Assembly: GCA_050260375.1 (NCBI GenBank)
Contig: JBLNCA010000003.1
Span: forward strand, 1-26,676
Direction of reading: 5' to 3'
DNA from: DTFZ01 sp050260375
Lineage (GTDB): Bacteria > Bacillota > Clostridia > Christensenellales > SZUA-584
Length of the DNA: 26,676 nt
Positions within the stretch are counted from its first letter, which is position 1; each line of letters starts with the position of its first letter. The position numbers and the translations under genes were made by a program. The notes beneath the pieces are model-generated. The model ran no database searches and was not told where the DNA came from. It was given only the letters and a program-made list of their open reading frames with translations. This document shows positions 8,473 to 16,032 of this stretch, in pieces.

Positions 8473-8528
8473 ACTTTACATGATTATTATTTGAGAAAAA
8501 TAAAGTGAAAATCAAATTTATGTAAAGT
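8473..8528 (-). promoter_or_regulatory. Pho-box-like repeats upstream of pstS
   Basis: Reading the minus strand from 8526, TTTACA, TTGATT and TTTATT recur every 11 bases, then CAAATA in the fourth position. This matches the layout of Gram-positive PhoP boxes (TT(A/T/C)ACA-like hexamers with 5-base spacers). A perfect inverted pair ACTTTACAT (8473-8481) and ATGTAAAGT (8520-8528) brackets the block. The position 32-87 bases before the pstS start and the PhoB/PhoR pair in the same operon support autoregulation. The -35 and -10 boxes are not clear. Confidence 0.55.
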
Positions 8529-8755
8529 CCTAAAGGTATGCTGAACTACCTGAAGAGCATGTTCAAATTTTGAAGGCGCTAAAGCCTCCAATAAGGCGGC
8601 CTGAAGCTAAAAAAATCTTTACAATCAGTACGATCTCAAATATATTGAAACTAGTATTACAAGTAACCATGAAGTCAATTTTAGCGAGCGACGATAATCC
8701 CGCTTCCATAATCAAAGCTCTGCAATGAACGAGCGGCATGTATATGCTGATATTT
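8529..8755 (+). other. Gap with an unrecognised open frame lacking a start
   Basis: Between the pstS control region and the DUF1232 gene, one plus-strand frame (8534-8728) is open for about 64 codons. It contains segments such as LPEEHVQILKALKPP and SILASDDNPASIIKALQ, but has no good start codon or ribosome binding site. It may be the tail of a deleted gene. I do not recognise it. Confidence 0.2.
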
Positions 8756-8767
8756 CGAGGTTAAAGG

Positions 8768-9136
8768 GTGAATCTAAAGGAACAGGCTAAAAAGCTAAAG
8801 ACTGATATCCCGGCTGTATTCATTGCGATGAAAAAGAAAGAAACACCCATTATAGCAAAGATAATTGCCGGCTTGACTGTCGCATATGCCTTATCGCCCA
8901 TCGACATTATTCCGGATTTCATCCCCATACTCGGATATTTAGATGATTTAATTATTTTGCCATCCATGGTTGCCCTTGCTATCAAATTAATACCGCCAAA
9001 GGTTTTTGCTGCTTGCAGAACAGAAGCGGAAGAGCTTTGGAAAAACGGAAAACCAAAGAGATGGTATTTCGCGTTGCCAATAATCCTGATATGGCTTCTT
9101 ATCGTATTCTTAATCGTTAAGGCGATATGGCTTTAG
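8768..9136 (+). CDS. YkvA-like DUF1232 membrane protein
   Basis: The 122-residue protein carries the DUF1232 signature YALSPIDIIPDFIPILGYLD at 40-59, within a hydrophobic hairpin (30-76), and a further TM helix at the C-terminus (about 100-119). DUF1232 proteins are small membrane proteins of unknown function. The GTG at 8768 is the best start, with GAGG at 8757-8760 seven bases before it. It is divergent from the pst operon and stands alone, next to decayed mobile DNA. Confidence 0.8.
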   Translation: MNLKEQAKKLKTDIPAVFIAMKKKETPIIAKIIAGLTVAYALSPIDIIPDFIPILGYLDDLIILPSMVALAIKLIPPKVFAACRTEAEELWKNGKPKRWYFALPIILIWLLIVFLIVKAIWL

Positions 9137-9221
9137 GCTTCTGAGTTAAATCGCCCTGAAAATCAGAAACAAAACAGCCGCAACACCCTTGTTAAGCTAT
9201 AAGCAAGCTGTGATTTTACGT

Positions 9222-9237
9222 GTTCCATCAATGGAAC
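9222..9237. repeat. Short perfect palindrome
   Basis: GTTCCAT and ATGGAAC flank a 2-base centre, giving a 7-base perfect stem in the non-coding gap before the recombinase remnant. It could be a protein-binding site or a leftover of mobile DNA. No function is assigned. Confidence 0.35.
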
Positions 9238-9303
9238 GTCCGCGATCGTGGAAGGCAATATAGCCGTTTCTCAAAGAGAATAAACATTGTCACCCACTGC
9301 GGG

Positions 9304-9632
9304 AATGACAAGACCCTTACCGATATCGACAAAAGGTTAGAGGAGCTGCAAGCAGAGCTTCTGAAGCTGGCCAGCTCCAAGCCGACTATAACGTCGCCGA
9401 GGAGATTTACCGCCCGCGCGAGGATAAGCAGAGGCTTCAGCTGGAAAGCGCCGGACAGTATGAAGTGAGAAAACGCATTGCTGACATGAGCGCATTCCTG
9501 CGGGAACAGCCCACCGCTATTGCCGAGTATGACGAGCCGCTTGTTCGGCGGCTGATTGAAAAAGTCACTGTCTATGAGGACAAATTCACCGTGGAATTCA
9601 AATCCGGTGTGGCGGTGAATGTGGAGGGATAG
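9304..9632 (+). pseudogene. C-terminal remnant of a large serine recombinase
   Basis: Two frames joined at about 9379-9382 give the coiled-coil and C-terminal end of a Tn1549/TnpX-like large serine recombinase. The first reads DKTLTDIDKRLEELQAELLK to LASSK; the second runs ADYNVAEEIYR, RLQLESAGQYEVRKRIADMS, LVRRLIEKVTVYEDKFTVEF to a TAG at 9630. One G appears to be missing where AAGGCC would be expected. The catalytic N-terminal domain, recombinase domain and zinc ribbon are absent, so this is a non-functional leftover of an excised or decayed integrative element. It ends 3 bases before the convergent MFS gene. Confidence 0.8.
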
Positions 9633-9635
9633 CTA

Positions 9636-10862
9636 TTAAGTCTCAATTTTCTTATAACTATTGGTAAGGGAAAACAGCGGGATTGCGATTATCTGTGCCG
9701 CCACAGAGAAGACGATCATCCACAAAGGTGAATAATCATAAAGTGCTCCCATAAGCCAACTACCCAAAAACCAGAAGGCCCCGAAACATGTTTCGAATAT
9801 TCCGAAACCCGTAGAACGGCTGTGCTTCGGAACAATGGTGCTTACTGCAGATTTTAAAATTGATTCCTGCGCGCCCATCCCAACTCCCCACATGATGATG
9901 CCAACAGCGGCAAACCATATAGAATGAAAGTAGAAGATAAACACCGCAAAAAAAGCGGATATTGCCGTCGATAGCATAAGGATTCTGATACCGACACGGT
10001 CATATAGCCAACCGAAAATCAACGCCGCAAACGCATCAACCACCATCGCTCCGGCATAAAGCAACGGAAGAATATCTTCGGCAACGAGCCCTTCTTTGGA
10101 GATATGCATCGTGATTAACGGGAAATCAATAAAGCCCAATGCAAAAAAGCTTATGGCTATAATATAGACAATAAAAGATTTCTTTATTTTGAATTTGCCC
10201 ACGGTATCAGGCGCGTCTTCAAATGTCTCAGGGTTCGGAAATTTGTGCTTTGCATAAAGTAGTAACGCAATTGTCACAAGGGCTGGTATCCCCAGTACAG
10301 CAAAACAAAGTACATATGTCGAGAAAAGGTCTCCTCCTTTTTTTATCAACATAACAACAAACAGAATAACAGGCCCTAAAAACGCGCCGATCTGATCCAA
10401 AAATTCCTGTATGGCAAAGCTCTTGCCTGCCCCCGCCTGTGAAGCGGCAAACGAAAGAATCGTGTCTTTGGCGGGCTTTTTTATCGCTTTACCGGCCCGC
10501 TCGATAATAATAAAGGCACACGCCAGCATCCATCCGTTTTTGGGGACAAGCGCCAATGCGGGAATAGCAAGAACATCAACGATATAGCCGATAACCGTCA
10601 TTAGCCAATACTTTTTTGTTTTGTCCGCAATGACGCCGGTGATGAGGCGTAAAGAATAACCAATAAATTCGCCAATCCCGGAAACAAAACCAATCGCGGC
10701 TGCAGATGCTCCCACAAGACTCAAATAGGAACCCAGAATGCTTCTCGCGCCTTCATGTGTCATGTCCGAAAACAAGCTGACGATACCCATCAGAAATATG
10801 AACGCCATGGCAGGTTTTAAAGCTTTTTTTACTCTCTCGTTTTTCAATTTTGTATCATTCAT
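9636..10862 (-). CDS. Major facilitator superfamily transporter
   Basis: The 408-residue protein has about 11-12 hydrophobic helices in two halves, a long cytoplasmic loop near 205-225 (HKFPNPETFEDAPDTVGKF) and the MFS motif-A-like loop GVIADKTKKYW (about 77-87), with a counterpart GWLYDRVGIR in the second half. It should be a secondary transporter driven by an ion gradient; the substrate cannot be told. Early residues FSDMTHEGARSILGSYLSLV resemble an MFS branch annotated as drug or metabolite exporters. The ribosome binding site is weak, so the start is uncertain. It lies downstream of the broken fluoride operon on the same strand. Confidence 0.8.
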   Translation of the reverse strand: MNDTKLKNERVKKALKPAMAFIFLMGIVSLFSDMTHEGARSILGSYLSLVGASAAAIGFVSGIGEFIGYSLRLITGVIADKTKKYWLMTVIGYIVDVLAIPALALVPKNGWMLACAFIIIERAGKAIKKPAKDTILSFAASQAGAGKSFAIQEFLDQIGAFLGPVILFVVMLIKKGGDLFSTYVLCFAVLGIPALVTIALLLYAKHKFPNPETFEDAPDTVGKFKIKKSFIVYIIAISFFALGFIDFPLITMHISKEGLVAEDILPLLYAGAMVVDAFAALIFGWLYDRVGIRILMLSTAISAFFAVFIFYFHSIWFAAVGIIMWGVGMGAQESILKSAVSTIVPKHSRSTGFGIFETCFGAFWFLGSWLMGALYDYSPLWMIVFSVAAQIIAIPLFSLTNSYKKIET

Positions 10863-10888
10863 TATGCAGAACCGGAAATCAGGCTAAA

Positions 10889-11199
10889 TCAGTCTTTGCC
10901 GTATTTGATTACGTCAACATCTGTTAGCATAACAAGCCCTTCGTTAACCATTTCCTGCACCACTGGGATGACAGCTTCAATACGTTCTTGTTTATCTATA
11001 GCTTCAACAATGATCGGGAGGTTCGCGCTTAGGTCCAGAATATGAGCAGATTGCAGCCTCTTGTCCTTGCCATAGCCCTCGATACCCCTGGTCACTGTTA
11101 CCCCCCTTGAATTTTATCATCAAAGCGTGTATAGATTATGTTTTTTGTACATCGAATCTTCGCTTATACCAGTATTTTACACTCGCCCTTTATATCCAT
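10889..11199 (-). pseudogene. Broken DUF190 gene of the fluoride operon
   Basis: Residues from TVTRGIEGYGKDKRLQSAHI to the C-terminus (10889-11095) are clear DUF190, a small protein encoded next to crcB/fluC in many Firmicutes. The original start is visible upstream: AAAGGTG then ATG at 11199, reading MDIKGECKILV. A one-base loss then shifts the frame, the next frame reads SEDSMYKKHNLYTL, and three stops follow before homology resumes at about 11107. At least one frameshift and a short internal loss therefore separate the two ends. The 68-codon frame starting at 11095 is only the C-terminal part. DUF190 is structurally PII-like and may regulate fluoride export (inference). Confidence 0.75.
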
Positions 11200-11212
11200 A
11201 GTTTTCACCTTT

Positions 11213-11579
11213 TTATTTGGTCATAATTTTACATAGTCCAAAACCTATCATATACCCGATTATTACAAATTTCAACGTACCAAAAATATAGGCAACCGCG
11301 TTTTTCTTTTCGTTTTCTTGAAACAGATTGAATCCCTCATACATAAACGTGGAAAATGTCGTATAAGCGCCCAAAAAAGCCATCTGCAATCAACATGTTA
11401 ATGTTCCTGCTTACGTCTATTCCGGCGACAAGGCCTAACAGCATCGCGCCAGAAAGATTAATGATAAAGGTACCTATAGGAAACAATGTGTGTTTTGATC
11501 TTTGAGTAATGACTTTTCCTAAATAGTATCTCGTGATACTCCCGAAAACGCCTCCAGCCCCAACAAAAATCAGGCTCAT
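11213..11579 (-). pseudogene. crcB: Fluoride channel CrcB/FluC, second copy, one-base frameshift
   Basis: FluC/CrcB proteins are small dual-topology fluoride channels. From ATG 11579 the frame reads MSLIFVGAGGVFGSITRYYL, FPIGTFIINLSGAMLLGLV and INMLIADGF, then fails. Removing one T from the T6 run (A6 on the plus strand, 11373-11378) restores GFLGAYTTFSTFMYEGFN and two more segments to a TAA at 11213, giving about 121 residues, the normal length. The key motif G.(F/Y)TTFST is then intact. The ATG overlaps the stop of the upstream crcB copy (TAATG). The single-base change in a homopolymer may be a sequencing error, in which case this gene is functional. Confidence 0.8.
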
Positions 11580-11769
11580 TATTGTTCCTCACTTTCGTCC
11601 GCGGTGCTTGAAAATATAGCCCTTGAAATATCAGCGATGAGGCTTCTTTACAGATAGTTGAAAACGTCGTAAACGCGCCAAGCAAACCAGTCGCAATACC
11701 TAGCCTCAGGTTTGAATTCAGTTCCAATAATTCCAAGGCAACACTCATTATAAGCGCTAACAGAAAGCA
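11579..11769 (-). pseudogene. crcB: Fluoride channel CrcB/FluC, first copy, truncated and frameshifted
   Basis: The segment CFLLALIMSVALELLEL followed by LRLGIATGLLGAFTTFSTIC is the second half of a CrcB/FluC channel. The N-terminal ~50 residues, with the first helices and the RY motif, are missing: homology ends near 11769. After KEASSLI the frame leaves CrcB; a shifted frame gives RAIFSSTADESEEQ and a TAA at 11579-11581 that overlaps the ATG of the next crcB. That TAATG coupling marks the original gene end. About 20-30 residues including the last helix also seem to be missing, so this copy is dead whatever the sequencing quality. No fluoride riboswitch was recognisable upstream. Confidence 0.75.
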
Positions 11770-11950
11770 TTGGTGGGCGCTTTCCCCCAGTTCTGATGCG
11801 GCGGTTCGAGAATCACGATGATATCCAGAATTACGGCGGGCATATTCCTCAATTAATGCGCTTCTATTACGTAACGTACATCCTTCAGCTGAACGGAATT
11901 ATATGCTTTACTATCATATGTTTTATTGTAACATAATGGGGTATATCGGC

Positions 11951-11969
11951 GGTCAAAGACCGCCCCTAC
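11951..11969. repeat. Interspersed repeat copy (GGTC...CCGCCCCTAC)
   Basis: The 19 bases are identical to 15807-15825 and end in CCGCCCCTAC, the complement of the GTAGGGGCGG start of the palindromic repeats at 15851 and 25545. It is one copy of an interspersed short-repeat family. Confidence 0.65.
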
Positions 11970-12014
11970 ACGCGCTGACGCTGCTATTCCGTTCGGGCGT
12001 CCTTTGAAAAGCAA

Positions 12015-12035
12015 AAGAGGCTTTTTCCGCCTCTT
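12015..12035 (-). terminator. Terminator of the PstS-like lipoprotein gene
   Basis: AAGAGGC (12015-12021) and GCCTCTT (12029-12035) form a 7-base stem. On the minus strand the stem is followed by a short T-run (TTTT then GC). It lies about 25-45 bases after the stop of the gene at 12060. Confidence 0.7.
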
Positions 12036-12059
12036 AATATTTATACTGTTTGTTCCGAA

Positions 12060-12959
12060 TTACGGCTTAATGTAGCCCTTGTCATAAAGGTAAGCGGCTA
12101 CGTCCGGGTCGCTTTTGCAGTACTGCGCAAACTTTACCGCATGTTCGTGCTGTTCTTCCTGCCCGTCCTGCCCTTCTTTGGCCGTCAATATATAATAATC
12201 CCTCTTCAGCGGATATCTGCCCGATGCGATGTTCTCCCCTTCGGGCGCAACGCCGCCGATTGAGAGCACCTTAACGTCGTCCCTGCCTACTGCGGCAGCA
12301 AGCGACGTAAAGCTTATGCCTCCCGCTTCGTTTTTTACGGCCTCGCAGCCATAGTCGCCTTTATATGACGTATAGTCGTCAGAAACGTTGTCATCGAGCG
12401 CGATGCCGAACTTGCGCTCTATCTGCCGCTGAAGAAAGGGCGACGCGCCCGCGTACACCGATATAGCGCCCGGTGCGGCGCCGATTTGCTGCCAGTCGGT
12501 TATTTCGCCCGTCAATATGCCTTCGAGCTGCTCAAGCGATATATCCTCCGCCCCGTTGTCCGGATTTACGATTATCGCTATGCCGTCCGAGAACAGAAAA
12601 TCGATATCCATGTCTTCGTACTGTGCAAGCTCGTCCCGGTTAAGCCCGAAAAGCGCGGCCTCGGCGTCACCCGCCCTTACTGCTTCAATCGCGCTGCTTA
12701 TATCGCCAGTTTTAAACTGTATGTCCACGCCTTCATTCTTCTTGCCGTACATCCACGAGAGCATTTTACCTACGCCGATGTTTGCCTCGCACTCTACGCG
12801 CACTGTAACCGGACCGTTCTCCGCCGACTCTTCCGGCTCGGAAGGCGCAGAGCCCGCCGCGGGTATACGCGGCTCGGTTATCAACTCCGCCTGGTTCCGG
12901 CATCCGCAAACGCACAGCATTAAAATCAAAATAACAGCAAAAACCAAAAAACGCTTCAT
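12060..12959 (-). CDS. PstS-like substrate-binding lipoprotein, canonical domain order
   Basis: The 299-residue lipoprotein has a signal peptide with a cysteine-rich lipobox ending at C20 (LCVCGC), a Pro/Glu/Ser linker (28-50) and a PBP-like fold. FSDGIAIIVNPDNG, then ISLEQLEGILTGEITDWQQI (123-159), followed later by GGISFTSLAAAV and VLSIGGVAPEGENIASGRYPL (213-251), follow PstS in the canonical order. The phosphate loop SGT(R) expected near 170 is replaced by YAGASPFLQRQIE, and the N-terminal AGSS loop by VECEANIGVG. The ligand is therefore probably not phosphate, or it is bound differently. There are no transporter genes beside it; it has its own promoter and terminator. It could be a sensor-type or accessory binding protein. 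Confidence 0.8.
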   Translation of the reverse strand: MKRFLVFAVILILMLCVCGCRNQAELITEPRIPAAGSAPSEPEESAENGPVTVRVECEANIGVGKMLSWMYGKKNEGVDIQFKTGDISSAIEAVRAGDAEAALFGLNRDELAQYEDMDIDFLFSDGIAIIVNPDNGAEDISLEQLEGILTGEITDWQQIGAAPGAISVYAGASPFLQRQIERKFGIALDDNVSDDYTSYKGDYGCEAVKNEAGGISFTSLAAAVGRDDVKVLSIGGVAPEGENIASGRYPLKRDYYILTAKEGQDGQEEQHEHAVKFAQYCKSDPDVAAYLYDKGYIKP

Positions 12960-13020
12960 ACCCCTGACTCCCGAAAAAACAAAATAAAACCAGCAAAAGC
13001 AATTTGATTTCTGTTATTGT

Positions 13021-13049
13021 ATATTACCACAAACGACCGTTTATATCAA
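13021..13049 (-). promoter_or_regulatory. Promoter with palindromic spacer for the PstS-like lipoprotein
   Basis: On the minus strand TTGATA (13044-13049) and TAATAT (13021-13026) are separated by 17 bases. The spacer contains AAACGGTCGTTT (plus-strand 13031-13042), arms AAACG and CGTTT around a 2-base centre. A binding site there would block RNA polymerase, so repression is likely (inference). Confidence 0.55.
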
Positions 13050-13143
13050 TATTAAGGCGTAAAACCGCTTTTTTACACTGCGGGGCGATAAAAAAACGCG
13101 GCAAACAAAGGCGCTTTGCAATTTCGCGCTTGCTTTAACCGCC

Positions 13144-13608
13144 TTAATATTCTTCCCTTATACCGAACTCCGCCGACTCCGCCCAGTTTTCCGGGCGGCT
13201 CAAAAGCCTTATTATCTCGTTTAAGACGCGGTAATGCTCCTTTTCCTGGCCGATGATGAACTCGTAAAGCTCGGACTTCCCGCCCGACTCGCGCAGCAGC
13301 CGCTCATACAGCTCTATGCTCTTCTGCTCCATATCGAGCGCCATACGGTATGCGTCTATCTGCTCCGGTCGCGCCTTAACGTCTACCTTAAGCTCCGAAA
13401 GCCCGTCGAACACGTTGCTCGAAAAGTCTTCTCCCGCAAACGGCTGTTCCATCTCGCTTAAGCGCAGCAGCTCGGCGTGCCTGATCTCCTCGTCCGCCAG
13501 TTCCGAAAACACCGGCTCCAGCGCGTTTCCCCTGTTCTTCTGCGCCTGCTGCCTGTAGTAGGCCTCTCCTTCCACTTCCATGTTTATCGCGAAGCTCAAT
13601 CCTTCCAT
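13144..13608 (-). CDS. Ferritin-like (rubrerythrin-type) di-iron protein
   Basis: The 154-residue protein consists of four helices with two metal-ligand sets: E11-E14 in NMEVEGEAYY with ADEEIRHAE (E41, H44), and E94 in DMEQKSIELYERL with GQEKEHYRV (E122, H125). This is the erythrin/rubrerythrin ferritin-like pattern. There is no C-terminal rubredoxin domain and no cysteine, so it could bind a di-iron centre but lacks the usual electron-transfer module. A role in peroxide or iron handling is inferred. AAGGAG precedes the ATG at 13608. It lies downstream of the DUF2207 gene on the same strand, about 90 bases apart with a hairpin between. Confidence 0.8.
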   Translation of the reverse strand: MEGLSFAINMEVEGEAYYRQQAQKNRGNALEPVFSELADEEIRHAELLRLSEMEQPFAGEDFSSNVFDGLSELKVDVKARPEQIDAYRMALDMEQKSIELYERLLRESGGKSELYEFIIGQEKEHYRVLNEIIRLLSRPENWAESAEFGIREEY

Positions 13609-13642
13609 GCGTTTCTCCTTATTTAATCCTTCGATATAATCC

Positions 13643-13662
13643 GGGCGGGTTTGCGCCCGCCC
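13643..13662. repeat. GC-rich palindromic repeat (GGGCGGG...CCCGCCC)
   Basis: GGGCGGG (13643-13649) and CCCGCCC (13656-13662) form a 7-base stem. The same arms occur at 25549-25570, and a longer relative lies at 15851-15900. It lies between two minus-strand genes and lacks a U-tract, so I read it as a REP-like element that may also attenuate transcription. Confidence 0.6.
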
Positions 13663-13700
13663 CTCCGTTATTTTTCTTGTTTACAGGCGGTTCAAAGCGC

Positions 13701-15581
13701 TCACCATGAGCCGCCGCCGCCTCCGCCGCCTCCGCCGCCCGAGAAGCCGCCGCCCGAGAAGCCGCTTCCGCCGCCGCCCGACGAGCGAGGCGACGACGTC
13801 ATGCTGGAGCTCATCGTCGTCATTGCGTTGCTGAAGCTCGCCGCAAACAGCACGGGCGAAAACGGCCCGTGCCCGTAGTACCACCGCGGGGGCTGCAGCG
13901 CTATGCCTTCGAAGTTCTTTATCCACAGGCCGGTTATGCCGAGCACATACGCATACGGCAGCACGTTGTAGAAATACGACGGGTTCTCGCTAACGAGGGC
14001 TTTGAGCTTCTCGCTCTCCGCCGCTATTATGAAGTTGCGAAGCCCTAATATCTTGCCGGCCCACTCTACGCCCTGCGGCGTGCGCTTCCTTATGAACACC
14101 GCGCAAAGGCCCATTATTCCCGAAGCTGCTATCGCTGCAAACGGCATCGCCTTCTCATACGAATAGTCAATCGTTATTATGACAAGCAACAAAGCGCACA
14201 ATGCCCAGAAAATAAGCGCGAAAAACAGCTTTAAACCCGCTCTACTCACACCGCGCCACGCCCGCATAAGGTTGATTATTATGTATTGAGGTATAAGCAG
14301 CACAAAGCCCAGCGGAATGCCTGCCATCAGTGCAAATATAAATTCTTTGCCCATGCGCGAAAACGCAAGTACAACCGCCGTTATAACCGGCAGCCACGAC
14401 AGGAACGTTATCCACGGCATCACTCGCATAGACTTTCTCGTGAACACCTCGCGCTCCTGAGTCGCGAACGACATCTTTATCATCGACTTTGTGCTCTCGA
14501 AAGTCCTGTAAAACTTGTTGTTCAATTCCGTCGTGCTTACGCTTGTACGGTTGCTGAACAGCCCGTCAAACATGTGCCGCTCAAAAGCCTTAGCCTCCGG
14601 CCCCATGTCTTTAAGCTTTGTAAGCTCGAACTCGCCCTTTGAAAGCTCTTTTATCGATAGGTACCCTTTGTCCGCCCAGTATACTATCAGCGAAACGACG
14701 TCCCTGTTGTCCACCGCGCCGTCTATTATGTACCCCACCTCGGCGGAATTAAGGCCATTTGGCGCGTAGAACTCCACCGTTTCTACAGGCTTGTCGTCCC
14801 TGCCGTATTTTAATAAAAGTATCACGCATAACGCCACGAGAAGCGCCATCGCGCCCATCGCTATCCAGTCGGGTATGCGGGGGTCGGGCACCTTGAAATA
14901 CCCCTGAGGGAGCTCTAAGCGCATCGTCACGCCCTCGAACGGGTTAAGCTCTCTTAGCACCTCTCCCGTTATCGTGTTGCCGCTCACCTCGTATTTGAAC
15001 ACGTCGGGGTCGTATCCCGTGCTGCTGTAATATCCTGTGGAAAACCCGAGCTTGTTTTCGTCAAACGGCTTGGGCAGCGTTACCGAAAACGAAGCCTTTT
15101 TTATCGGCGCTTCCCAGTCGGTGCCTATTATATTGAAATACGCTTCGTCGAACCTTGCCGCCCCGTCGTCGCCGAAGCCTATCTTGTACGATATGCGGTA
15201 CGTCTGGTCGCCTGTTACATACTCATACTCGTTGCCTATCTTTATCGTCACTTGACTGCCTCCGCCCGAAACGGAGTAGTCCCAGCCTTCGACGCTTACG
15301 TCCCATACCGACGAAGGCACGCGCGTAGTTATGCGCGTCCCGTCCGCCGTCTCGCGCGTCAGCTCCGTATTGACGGGTATAGTGCGGTATATGCCGTGCC
15401 TCTGCGCGTCGAAGCGCACGTTTATGACCTCGGTCACGTCGTACACGTTGTTCTCCGAGACTACGGCGGTTACGTCATAGCTCGTTATCTCGAACCCGCC
15501 CACGGCCGAAGCGTCCGCCGGCACGGCAAACGCCGCCGCCAGAAGCGCTACGCAAATCAGCAGCTTCAATATCTTTTTCAT
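13701..15581 (-). CDS. DUF2207 predicted membrane protein with poly-glycine tail
   Basis: The 626-residue protein has a signal peptide (1-~25), an extracytoplasmic beta-rich DUF2207 domain (about 28-225, with YRTIPVNTEL and YRISYKIGFG), a first TM helix (~238-260), a cytoplasmic-type region, four more TM helices between ~390 and 510, and a C-terminal tail of SGGG repeats ending in about ten glycines and SW. This layout is typical of DUF2207, whose function is unknown. I chose the second ATG (15581, MKKILK) because GGAAAGG lies six bases before it, while the ATG at 15587 directly touches that site. The Gly-rich tail gives a proline-rich shadow frame on the plus strand, which is not real. Confidence 0.88.
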   Translation of the reverse strand: MKKILKLLICVALLAAAFAVPADASAVGGFEITSYDVTAVVSENNVYDVTEVINVRFDAQRHGIYRTIPVNTELTRETADGTRITTRVPSSVWDVSVEGWDYSVSGGGSQVTIKIGNEYEYVTGDQTYRISYKIGFGDDGAARFDEAYFNIIGTDWEAPIKKASFSVTLPKPFDENKLGFSTGYYSSTGYDPDVFKYEVSGNTITGEVLRELNPFEGVTMRLELPQGYFKVPDPRIPDWIAMGAMALLVALCVILLLKYGRDDKPVETVEFYAPNGLNSAEVGYIIDGAVDNRDVVSLIVYWADKGYLSIKELSKGEFELTKLKDMGPEAKAFERHMFDGLFSNRTSVSTTELNNKFYRTFESTKSMIKMSFATQEREVFTRKSMRVMPWITFLSWLPVITAVVLAFSRMGKEFIFALMAGIPLGFVLLIPQYIIINLMRAWRGVSRAGLKLFFALIFWALCALLLVIITIDYSYEKAMPFAAIAASGIMGLCAVFIRKRTPQGVEWAGKILGLRNFIIAAESEKLKALVSENPSYFYNVLPYAYVLGITGLWIKNFEGIALQPPRWYYGHGPFSPVLFAASFSNAMTTMSSSMTSSPRSSGGGGSGFSGGGFSGGGGGGGGGGSW

Positions 15582-15806
15582 ACGCATCCTTTCCGCACGC
15601 GCCGCGTGCTATTTACACCCCATAAAGCTTTAGCTTTATAAAGGCTCTGTTTACAATTACCGGATGATTATGCCTGTTATGCTCATTTTAGGCTATCTTT
15701 GCGCAGATTACAAGAACGGCATTGAGCATATTTGACAATACCTGCGCATTCGCTTACCTTTCCTGCCATATCTTCGGACGCTTACCTTCATACGCCTCAT
15801 TCTGGT

Positions 15807-15900
15807 GGTCAAAGACCGCCCCTACTATCCGCGATGCTTCTTCTATGTCCGTAGGGGCGGGGTTCCACCGTGTGCCCTGAAAGGGTATCCCCGCCCGTAG
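15807..15900. repeat. Composite palindromic repeat
   Basis: CCGCCCCTAC (15816-15825) and GTAGGGGCGG (15851-15860) are a perfect 10-base inverted pair. A second pairing joins GGGGCGGGG near 15854 with CCCCGCCC near 15889. The first 19 bases recur at 11951-11969 and the GTAGGGGCGGG motif recurs at 25545. This is a REP-like interspersed element, possibly mobilised by a transposase such as the one at 21155 (inference). Confidence 0.6.
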
Positions 15901-16003
15901 ATGGTCCCCTGCAAGACGATGCCGTCTTTCCCTGCCGCAGAACACAAAAAGCAAATACTGCATATCAATATTATATCAACATTGCTAATAATTACTATCA
16001 TGC

Positions 16004-16032
16004 TTGCTTTTTTGTCTTGCTTGGGGTATTAT
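16004..16032 (+). promoter_or_regulatory. Possible promoter of the C39-like secreted protein
   Basis: TTGCTT (16004-16009) and TATTAT (16027-16032) are 17 bases apart and lie about 50 bases before the ATG at 16082. The match is moderate. Confidence 0.4.

Larger units (their letters stand above)
11844..12059. other. Intergenic gap with repeat and terminator
   Basis: This gap holds AT-rich sequence at 11880-11940, a 19-base repeat at 11951-11969 that recurs exactly at 15807-15825, and the terminator of the next gene. No gene was recognised. Confidence 0.5.

Noticed and set aside
11757..11843. 28-codon minus frame starting at 11843 after GAGGAAT
   Set aside because: It has a start-like context but overlaps the decayed crcB copy, has no recognisable content and no evidence of conservation.
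11770..11940. Possible fluoride riboswitch upstream of the crcB pair
   Set aside because: No stretch matching the conserved crcB motif core (such as the TGATG.CTCC.AC part) could be found on the minus strand.
13651..13926. Proline-rich and arginine-rich frames opposite the DUF2207 C-terminus
   Set aside because: They are shadows of the poly-glycine tail (GGC/GGA codons) of the DUF2207 gene on the minus strand.
15754..15963. 69-codon minus frame
   Set aside because: It runs through interspersed palindromic repeat DNA and has no ribosome binding site.
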